A stretch of 64,000 bases of DNA from Sphingobacterium nematocida (GTDB lineage Bacteria; Bacteroidota; Bacteroidia; Sphingobacteriales; Sphingobacteriaceae). The notes under the pieces were generated by a model. It had not been told where the DNA came from. It saw nothing but the letters and a program-made list of their open reading frames with translations, and did not search any database. The stretch is from the NCBI RefSeq assembly GCF_900168125.1, contig NZ_FUZF01000003.1:400579-464578 (forward strand). Reading direction: 5' to 3'. Made by a program: the position numbers and the translations under genes. Positions 9,652-16,602 of this stretch are shown here, piece after piece. The number at the start of each line of letters is the position of its first letter. The first letter of the stretch is position 1.

Positions 9652-10077
9652 CTAACTTTCACTAATAAACTTCTGGTAATTTCCTTCGTTTTGAAAATAA
9701 GCGACCTCACCATTGTCACCTACCACAACGATAAATGCAGTCGCCTTATCTACTTTTTCCAAAGAGTAGGGATCCGTAGCAAATCTGGCTGTTGTGTCCT
9801 TAGGAATTTTCTCCTTACACATGTTACAACAGCCGTAGTACTTTTTACCCTCATGCTCGACCAATATCTGTTCCTTCCCCATATAAGCATCATTCACCAT
9901 ACATACCAAATTCTGCGGTACTTGCTTACCTTTTAAGGGATTTTTTCGGGTATTAATCGCTTTACTATCTATTGACACATTTACGCTGTCTTCTACTTTT
10001 TTATCGCCATTATTACAGGCTGTAAAGGATATCGCAACAATTGCTGCGATACCCCAAATTTTGACTATACTCTTCAT
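9652..10077 (-). CDS. Small lipoprotein with a YHS/TRASH-like Cys metal-binding motif
   Basis: Predicted lipoprotein of 141 residues (lipobox FTAC, Cys21). The mature part carries Cys59 in NLVCMVNDAYMG and a cluster Cys83, Cys84, Cys87 in YYGCCNMCKEKI. That spacing resembles YHS or TRASH-type metal-binding modules, which sit beside heavy-metal transporters. The C-terminal half ends with an acceptor-like segment (DNGEVAYFQNEGNYQKFI). It is the last gene of the RND efflux operon, 29 bases behind the adaptor. I infer a periplasmic metal-binding or metal-sensing accessory role. The metal cannot be read from the sequence; copper is the leading guess from the Met-rich adaptor. Confidence 0.7.
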   Translation of the reverse strand: MKSIVKIWGIAAIVAISFTACNNGDKKVEDSVNVSIDSKAINTRKNPLKGKQVPQNLVCMVNDAYMGKEQILVEHEGKKYYGCCNMCKEKIPKDTTARFATDPYSLEKVDKATAFIVVVGDNGEVAYFQNEGNYQKFISES

Positions 10078-10106
10078 CTAATAAACTTTTTACAAACATC
10101 TTGTTA

Positions 10107-11243
10107 CTAAGATTTTTTCATCTCTCCTTTCGCGGGAATTGCTGTTCCTTCTAGCATTTCTTCCGTAGCCATCTTAAGAATTACATCCCCCTCACTCAAC
10201 TCACCAAACACCTCTACCTTATCTGGCATCATGCGCCCTTTACGCACCGGGACATTCTTTGTTTTCCCGTTTTCAACACGGATCACGTATACCCCCATAC
10301 CACTATCCACAACCGCCATCTTCGGCACAAAGAATGTCGCTTCTGTATTCTGTAATGGAATAACCGTCTCGGCAACCATAAATGGCTTTAGCACGTTATT
10401 CGTATTCACAAAATCAACTTCAATCTTTTCGGCCCGAAACTTCACATCGAGACTACCCGCTTTACGCGTCACTAACGCCATATATTTCGTTTGTGGTTGC
10501 GAACGAACATGAAAGCGGATGGTATCCCCTCGTTTTAGATAAGGCGTGTTCGCTTCTGGGATAGATAGATTAAGACGTAATTTTCTGTTATCCTGGATCA
10601 CCAATAGAGGTGTTTTTTCCATCGGTCCCACATAAGCTCCGAGATCGACATTTCTATCCGTAATAGTTCCTGCGAATGGAGCTCGGATCACCAAATAATT
10701 ATCGATATCCTTTATCTCTTCATACGCCGACTTCGCAGCATTCAGTTGTGCCTCATCAGATAGCTTTCTAGCTGTTATCTGATCAATAGCATCTTTTGCT
10801 ATTGCACCTTCCGTCTTGTCTGCGTCCAACATACGATCATAAGTAGACTTTGTAGATACATAGATTGCCTTTTGGGCTTCGTATTTAGCTTTCGCGCTAG
10901 CAACTTGAGATTGGATCTCAGGCGCTTCCAAAAACATCAGAACCTGACCCTGCGACACTTTATCGCCAATATCTACCCGAATATTCTTTACATAACTATT
11001 GACTTTGGCAAATAGTTCTGTATGCTGATCTGGCATTAATTCACCTGCTAATTGCAATTTCACCAATGGATTACTCTTCCCGATCACAACCGTCTCAAAA
11101 GGATTCATTGACATACCGCCCATAGCCATACCAGGCATACCTTTTCCTTCCTCCTTTTTTCCTTCCTTTACTTCTGTTTTATCGTTATTGCAGGCTGTAA
11201 AAACAAACATGGATGCAATAGCTGTATATACTAATAACTTCAT
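10107..11243 (-). CDS. RND efflux periplasmic adaptor (membrane fusion protein)
   Basis: Lipoprotein adaptor of 378 residues that joins the RND permease to the TolC-type channel. The lipobox is FTAC (Cys18). A Lys/Glu linker is followed by a Met-rich stretch at about 36-47 (GMPGMAMGGMSM), then the barrel-sandwich/lipoyl half-motif (VSQGQVLMFLEAPE), an alpha-hairpin of about 70 residues, and the second half-motif (IRAPFAGTITDRNVDLGAYV). The Met-rich segment is reminiscent of copper/silver adaptors (CusB-like), which suggests a soft-metal substrate. Genes for channel, permease, adaptor and metal-binding lipoprotein lie on one strand with gaps of 29-75 bases, consistent with one operon. Confidence 0.9.
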   Translation of the reverse strand: MKLLVYTAIASMFVFTACNNDKTEVKEGKKEEGKGMPGMAMGGMSMNPFETVVIGKSNPLVKLQLAGELMPDQHTELFAKVNSYVKNIRVDIGDKVSQGQVLMFLEAPEIQSQVASAKAKYEAQKAIYVSTKSTYDRMLDADKTEGAIAKDAIDQITARKLSDEAQLNAAKSAYEEIKDIDNYLVIRAPFAGTITDRNVDLGAYVGPMEKTPLLVIQDNRKLRLNLSIPEANTPYLKRGDTIRFHVRSQPQTKYMALVTRKAGSLDVKFRAEKIEVDFVNTNNVLKPFMVAETVIPLQNTEATFFVPKMAVVDSGMGVYVIRVENGKTKNVPVRKGRMMPDKVEVFGELSEGDVILKMATEEMLEGTAIPAKGEMKKS

Positions 11244-11318
11244 ACGTGTATAATTTGATTAAAAAAACATGATGAATATTCGTGTGTACTTCACACTCCA
11301 CACGAATAATTACTTTTA

Positions 11319-14300
11319 TTAATTTGTTGATTGATTAAAATGAACACTTTCTTCGTCTTCTGGATCCAATGACGGACTTAGGATGCTAACATTTTTCATC
11401 ATCCATCCATATACTAACGGAAGTACCACCAAAACAGAGAAAGTAGAGAAAATCAACCCTCCAATAACGGCTCTACCCAATGGCGATATCTGATCTGCAC
11501 CTTCACCAAAACCAATAGCTATTGGAAGCATTCCCGCCGCCATTGCCAATGTTGTCATAATGATCGGTCTTATCCGCAATTTTGCAGCCTCTAAACCTGC
11601 AGCCATGGCATCATTTCCTTGCTTACGTACAGTCTCCGCATTACTGATTAGGAGGACTGCATTCGCAATAGAAACCCCGACCGACATGATTAGTCCCATA
11701 TACGATTGTAAGTTCAAAGTTGACCCCGTCAAATTCAACAGCACCAGAGATCCAACCATTACGAAAGGAACTGTAGTCAAAATAACCAAGGAAGCTCTAA
11801 AAGATTGAAAAGTAGCCGACAACATCAAGAAAATCACAACGACAGCAATTAATAGTCCCGTTGCCAAACTCTTCATCGTCTCATTCAATACAGGAGCCAA
11901 ACCTGCAATATCAACGTTAACGCCCTTAGGCAATTCACCTAACGACGCGATCGCAGCAGCAACATCCTTGGAAGCACGCTCCAAATCGGTCTTATGGATA
12001 TTCGCTGTTACTGTGGTATACCCCATTGTCCCCAAATTGTAGCTCTCCCCCAATTCCTTGGTTGGTGTGATAGTAGCCACATCACTCAACACAGGTCTTT
12101 CTGAATTTTTAGACAAGGGTAGGTTAGCCAATTCCTCTTTACTATTTAGTATATTCTGGGGTGTCTGTACCTGTACATCATAGGCAATCCCCATCATTCC
12201 ACCTACCCAAAAGTTTTTGTTGGTATAGCGTGTAGATGCTGTTGCAGCTACCAATGATTTAGCGATATCCTGTGCGTCCAAACCCAATTGAGCAGCACGG
12301 GTACGATCAATATTAATTTGCAGGGCAGGATAATCCATCGATTGAGGAACCTGTTGATCACGCATATATTCCAGTTCCTTGAGTTTTGCAAGAAGCTTAT
12401 TCGCGTACATACGATTCATTTTCTTCATCATACCTGATACCCGAATTTCAATAGGGTTATTCGCGCCTTGACTCAGAATCTTCTCTGTCAACTCAATAGG
12501 CTCAAAAGAGATATGCAAATCTGGCATCTTCTCCTTGTAATAGGCACGTAATTTATCCTTAAGCTCATCTGAATTGCCCTTAAACTCCTTTAAAGCCACT
12601 TGCATCAATGCCTCGTGGGGTCCAGCATTGTAAAGGTAGATAGGGCTCACCGCAAACGTAGATGGGTGTTGACCAATAAATACCGAAGAAATAGCAATGT
12701 TATCCTTTCCTACAATATTTTCCAGATGCGCTAAGAAACCTTTTACTTTTGTTTCTGTCACTTCGATACGTGTACCTTCAGCAGCTTTGATACGTACTTG
12801 AAACTGCCTTGAGTTTACTGTCGGAAGTACATCTTTCCCCGTAAATTGATACAATGCAAAAACTGTGAATAGAATAGAAACAAGACTGATGACAACTATA
12901 GGTTTTCTAAACTTCATCATTCCAGTAAGCATATTCACAAAACGGTCCCTAAATTTGGTGAACCAATCGCCTTTATGCGACGGATTTGCACAGGTCTCTG
13001 GGTTGTGCTTCATCATCCAATTACCCATAATAGGCACAAAAGTCTGTGACAGCAAAAACGAAACAACCATAGAGAAACCTATGGCTAAGGCTAAAGGCAT
13101 AAATAGGGCGCCAGGAATTCCAGTCATCATAAATGCCGGCGCAAATACCGCCAGAATACACAACATGATCAACAACTTAGGAAAGGCGATTTCCTTACAG
13201 GCATCCCAAATAGCCTGAGCCCGCGTTTTACCCATTGCAAAATGCTGATGTATATTTTCGATGGTTACCGTACTCTCGTCCACCAAAATACCAATGGCTA
13301 GCGCTAATCCGGAAAGCGACATAATATTAATTGTCTGTCCAAAAAGCTTCAAAAATAGAACCCCCGATATAATAGAAATCGGAATTGTCATAATTACAAT
13401 CAATGCTCCACGTCTATCATTCAAGAACAACATAACCATGAGCCCTGTCAACAAAGCACCAAGCACGCCTTCAATAATTAAACTTTTTAAGGCATTGGAT
13501 ATATAGACAGACTGATCAAACTCGTAAGAAATCGTCACATCGTCGGGCATATTACGTTGAATCTTGGGCAAAGATTCTTTCAAGGTATTCACCACATCAA
13601 GTGTAGACGCATTACTAGCCTTGGCGATATTAACATATACCGAACGCTTGCCATCGATCAGTGCATAACCTGTGGCAATATCTGCTCCATCTTTCACCGT
13701 GGCAACATCACGTATATATACGTTGTCTATCGTCCCCTTAAACAAGGGTACATCTCCCAATTCCTCTACTGTTTTGACGGTATTATTAGTCGGTGTCAAA
13801 TAATTGGTATCACCGATATACACGTTGCCTGAAGGCGATGTGATATTGTTTCTGCTGATCGCTTCAACCACCTGTTCTGGAGATAGATTGTGTGCTCTAA
13901 GCTTAATAGGATCAATATTAATTTCTATCGTACGTGGGCTACCTCCAAAAGGAGGCGCTGTTGTAAGTCCAGGAATAGCAATCAAAAATGGTCTCGCATT
14001 GAAATTCGCGATATCCTGTAATTGGTTACTGTTCTTGGTATTGCTTCGAAACACCAACTGACCTACTGGTTGTGAAGAGGAGTCAAAACGAATAATAAAT
14101 GGCGGTGGTGCGCCCGGAGGTAAAAATACCTGCGAACGTGTAGACAACGCATTAATTTGAGCTAAGGCCTCGCCCATATTAGTCCCTTCATAAAAAACAA
14201 CCTTCATTAGGGTAAGTCCCTGTGTATTCTTGGATTCAATACTTTTAATACCATTTGTAAACAAAAGCATGTTTACATACATTTTGGTGAAATAACCTTC

Positions 14301-14477
14301 CATCTGTTGCGGCGTATACCCATTGAACGAGTGCGCTACATAGACTACCGGAAGGTCCATCTCGGGCAAAATATCTACTTTAACATCTTGGGCAGCTTTA
14401 ATACCGAAGAAGAGTAACCCCAGCACCAACACCATAATGGCTATTGGTTTTCGGAGTGCAAATCTGATTAAATTCAT
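11319..14477 (-). CDS. RND family efflux permease
   Basis: Inner-membrane proton-driven transporter of 1052 residues with the usual twelve transmembrane helices and two large periplasmic loops. It begins MNLIRFALRKPIAIMVLVLG and has the RND landmarks FDSSSQPVGQLVF, GILVDESTVTIENI in helix 4 and GVSIANAVLLISNAE in helix 10. Helix 4 has Asp-Glu-Ser rather than the Asp-Asp pair of AcrB or the DGAVV of CzcA, so it belongs to a less characterised RND branch. The neighbours (Met-rich adaptor, Cys-rich lipoprotein, Cys-rich small protein) argue for metal export, while the protein alone would fit a broader HAE-type assignment. Confidence 0.88.
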   Translation of the reverse strand: MNLIRFALRKPIAIMVLVLGLLFFGIKAAQDVKVDILPEMDLPVVYVAHSFNGYTPQQMEGYFTKMYVNMLLFTNGIKSIESKNTQGLTLMKVVFYEGTNMGEALAQINALSTRSQVFLPPGAPPPFIIRFDSSSQPVGQLVFRSNTKNSNQLQDIANFNARPFLIAIPGLTTAPPFGGSPRTIEINIDPIKLRAHNLSPEQVVEAISRNNITSPSGNVYIGDTNYLTPTNNTVKTVEELGDVPLFKGTIDNVYIRDVATVKDGADIATGYALIDGKRSVYVNIAKASNASTLDVVNTLKESLPKIQRNMPDDVTISYEFDQSVYISNALKSLIIEGVLGALLTGLMVMLFLNDRRGALIVIMTIPISIISGVLFLKLFGQTINIMSLSGLALAIGILVDESTVTIENIHQHFAMGKTRAQAIWDACKEIAFPKLLIMLCILAVFAPAFMMTGIPGALFMPLALAIGFSMVVSFLLSQTFVPIMGNWMMKHNPETCANPSHKGDWFTKFRDRFVNMLTGMMKFRKPIVVISLVSILFTVFALYQFTGKDVLPTVNSRQFQVRIKAAEGTRIEVTETKVKGFLAHLENIVGKDNIAISSVFIGQHPSTFAVSPIYLYNAGPHEALMQVALKEFKGNSDELKDKLRAYYKEKMPDLHISFEPIELTEKILSQGANNPIEIRVSGMMKKMNRMYANKLLAKLKELEYMRDQQVPQSMDYPALQINIDRTRAAQLGLDAQDIAKSLVAATASTRYTNKNFWVGGMMGIAYDVQVQTPQNILNSKEELANLPLSKNSERPVLSDVATITPTKELGESYNLGTMGYTTVTANIHKTDLERASKDVAAAIASLGELPKGVNVDIAGLAPVLNETMKSLATGLLIAVVVIFLMLSATFQSFRASLVILTTVPFVMVGSLVLLNLTGSTLNLQSYMGLIMSVGVSIANAVLLISNAETVRKQGNDAMAAGLEAAKLRIRPIIMTTLAMAAGMLPIAIGFGEGADQISPLGRAVIGGLIFSTFSVLVVLPLVYGWMMKNVSILSPSLDPEDEESVHFNQSTN

Positions 14478-14549
14478 ATGTAAATAATTTGTTCTTTAAT
14501 TGTCATTAATTTTCACCGATCAATCGGGATGGAATATCCAACTACTTCA
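14473..14549. repeat. Leader segment homologous to the uvrB upstream repeat
   Basis: Two blocks match the sequence upstream of uvrB (49417 onward). The first, directly before the permease ATG, agrees at 27 of 30 positions (TTCATATGT.AATAATTTG...). The second contains ATGGAATATCCAA exactly, followed by a near match of about nine bases. Here the blocks are about 25 bases further apart. The second block overlaps the stop codon of the upstream TolC-type gene. Confidence 0.6.
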
Positions 14550-15936
14550 CATCAGCGTCTAAGAGGATTGTAAGATCTCCATTGGATGATGCTAAGAGTA
14601 ATAAACTCTGCCATACATTATTTTGCGCAATTTCATAGTCAATTTCGGCACGATGAAGGCTATAAAGCGCCTGCGTAAAGTCTACCAAATTCGTCAAGCC
14701 ATTTTTATAAAGCGCAGTATGCTGCTTATAAGCCAATTGTGCAGCGGAAAGCTGAGTCTTAGTCTCTTCAAAATTTTCAAAAGAGTTATCAATCTGCCTT
14801 TTTGCCAATGTAGCCTGTGCATCCAGTTCCTTATATACGCGATCGTAATCGTATTTCAAGGACTGTGTCACCAAGCGTTGTTCTTTAACTTTACTATCGA
14901 AGCGAAGTAAATTTGTAATATTCCAGCTTAGGGTAAGACCTACTAAAAAGTTGCTACGATCGATACCTACACCTTTTAAGTAGGAAGAAGAATAAGCCGA
15001 ATTGTCCTGCACATAGTTCCAGTCAAAACCAGAACCACGTCCCTGAATAACTCCAAATCCAGAAAGATTTGGCTTCTTATGGGCGCTAACTAATTTTTCG
15101 GCCTCCATGCTTTCTTCGATTTTCTGTTGTTTCCAGACCAATAGCGGATGACTATTAAAATCTTCCGGAGCAGATATACCCACAGGGGCTGGAGTAGCTG
15201 TACTGTAGATGCTATCCAATGTATATAGACTAAAATCCTCGCCCATCAATACCGCCAATTGCTTGGAATATTCCAATTCCTTATCAAAGGACTTTATTTC
15301 CATAGACTTGGCATTAGAAACTTCTGCTTTTGCCAACGAAGCGTCTACCTCAGGGATCAATCCACTTTTGGCTCTCGTACTCGTCATATCAAAAAAGACT
15401 TGAGCACGCTCAAAATTCTTTTGTTGTACATATTTAATCCGCTGGCTTGCTAAAAGATTAAGATAAGCTGCACTCACTTTTACCTGATGCTGGAATATCT
15501 CCTGATCAACATCAGCAGATGCAGTCTTTTCTTTGGATAAAGCGACATCTACTTGCTTTTTCAAGCGACCAAACGTGAAAATATTCCAATTCACATTGGC
15601 AAAATATAACGAGCCAAATGCGGCATTCCAGCTTTGCTCGGCCATCGGCATCGAAGTTGCGGCCGAAGCTAATCCACCATAGGCATATAATGGCCCATTT
15701 TGGGCGTTGATAGTACCAAAACTCTGCTGGGCAGCTACTGTAACGTCTGGCAAATACTGTTTCTGTTGATATACCGTATTCTGCGCGGAAGCTTCTACCA
15801 ATACCTGCTTGGACTTAATTTTGTCGTAATTTTCAACAGAGCGTTTTAACGCGTCCTTAAGACCCAGTATCTGAGCAGAACTACTTGTAGAAATCCCCAG
15901 TACCATGCACATAGACGCAATGAACTTTAAATTCAT
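14542..15936 (-). CDS. TolC family outer membrane efflux channel
   Basis: Outer-membrane factor of 464 residues forming the exit duct for the RND pump. A signal peptide (MNLKFIASMCMVLGISTSSSAQ) is followed by two repeats of long helices alternating with barrel strands; DALKRSVENYDKIKSK opens the first helix and the second OEP repeat begins near LDAQATLAKRQIDNSFENF. An ATG four codons upstream (15948) is also possible, but the signal peptide reads best from 15936. The gene lies between the Cys-rich small protein and the permease, 64 bases before the permease start. Confidence 0.9.
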   Translation of the reverse strand: MNLKFIASMCMVLGISTSSSAQILGLKDALKRSVENYDKIKSKQVLVEASAQNTVYQQKQYLPDVTVAAQQSFGTINAQNGPLYAYGGLASAATSMPMAEQSWNAAFGSLYFANVNWNIFTFGRLKKQVDVALSKEKTASADVDQEIFQHQVKVSAAYLNLLASQRIKYVQQKNFERAQVFFDMTSTRAKSGLIPEVDASLAKAEVSNAKSMEIKSFDKELEYSKQLAVLMGEDFSLYTLDSIYSTATPAPVGISAPEDFNSHPLLVWKQQKIEESMEAEKLVSAHKKPNLSGFGVIQGRGSGFDWNYVQDNSAYSSSYLKGVGIDRSNFLVGLTLSWNITNLLRFDSKVKEQRLVTQSLKYDYDRVYKELDAQATLAKRQIDNSFENFEETKTQLSAAQLAYKQHTALYKNGLTNLVDFTQALYSLHRAEIDYEIAQNNVWQSLLLLASSNGDLTILLDADVK

Positions 15937-16027
15937 CGATAAATACATTTAAAATAAAAAAAATAAGGTGTGTGCAGATCTGTGACAACAGATCCGTCTT
16001 CGGCATTATAAGAAAATTGAAAGGGGA

Positions 16028-16447
16028 TTAGATTCTATAAACGCAATAGAATATATAGAGGGGATTGCTCCAAGGGACTACCTTGGTAGAATAGTATTTT
16101 GTGTTAACCGCAACATCTTCTTCGATAGACATATCGAAAAGAGCGCCGAGCATACGCTCAGGGAATACGTGGGCAAATACCTTTAAAGCATAATCTGAAC
16201 TGCTGTTGCCCTTGGTAGAAACATCAACCTTCAACGTTTTGCTTTCGTGTTTACAGCAGCCTTTTTTTGACTTTTTTAAGCTCTTTTCCTTGGACAAACA
16301 GATAGAGCAAGGACTGTCTCCAGTCGCAGAAGAACTCAGACTGACCAACCGAACCGCCGATCCTGCACACTCATGCGAAAACTGGGTAAAGCCCGAAGAC
16401 AATACCAAGTACAGGAGTGACAGCAATATGACGAGCAGTTGTTTCAT
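16028..16447 (-). CDS. Small Cys-rich exported protein, HYC_CC_PP-like
   Basis: Protein of 139 residues with an N-terminal hydrophobic export segment (MKQLLVILLSLLYLVLSSGF). Cysteines are grouped as HEC (Cys27), CSIC (Cys47, Cys50) and GCC (Cys64, Cys65), with a Lys-rich stretch between. This order matches the Bacteroidota HYC_CC_PP family, except that HYC is HEC here; those proteins head cation-efflux operons. It is the first gene of the RND operon, consistent with a metal-binding or metal-delivery role in the periplasm. That role is inferred from context only. Its ATG lies just six bases after a good -7 box. Confidence 0.65.
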   Translation of the reverse strand: MKQLLVILLSLLYLVLSSGFTQFSHECAGSAVRLVSLSSSATGDSPCSICLSKEKSLKKSKKGCCKHESKTLKVDVSTKGNSSSDYALKVFAHVFPERMLGALFDMSIEEDVAVNTKYYSTKVVPWSNPLYIFYCVYRI

Positions 16448-16452
16448 CGCGA

Positions 16453-16460
16453 CAAAGATA
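16453..16460 (-). promoter_or_regulatory. -7 box immediately before the efflux operon's first gene
   Basis: On the minus strand this reads TATCTTTG, a perfect TAnnTTTG. The first codon of the operon follows after six bases, so transcription would begin at or within a base or two of the ATG, giving a leaderless mRNA. No TTG is seen at the expected -33 position. Confidence 0.45.
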
Positions 16461-16525
16461 TGTAACGAAGATAATCTTTCATTTATATGATTTAGATAAA
16501 TTGTTGTAAAATTTTGGTGTCATTA

Positions 16526-16562
16526 CAAAAAAACGGGCCACTCTTGAGAGAAGTGACCCGTC
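16526..16562 (-). terminator. Terminator of the M16 peptidase gene
   Basis: On the minus strand: ACGGGTCACTT, loop, AGTGGCCCGT, then seven Ts. It lies 41 bases after the M16 stop codon. Confidence 0.8.
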
Positions 16563-16602
16563 CATCCATTAATTGAGGTATATGATTAGGTAGTTGTGTA
16601 CA

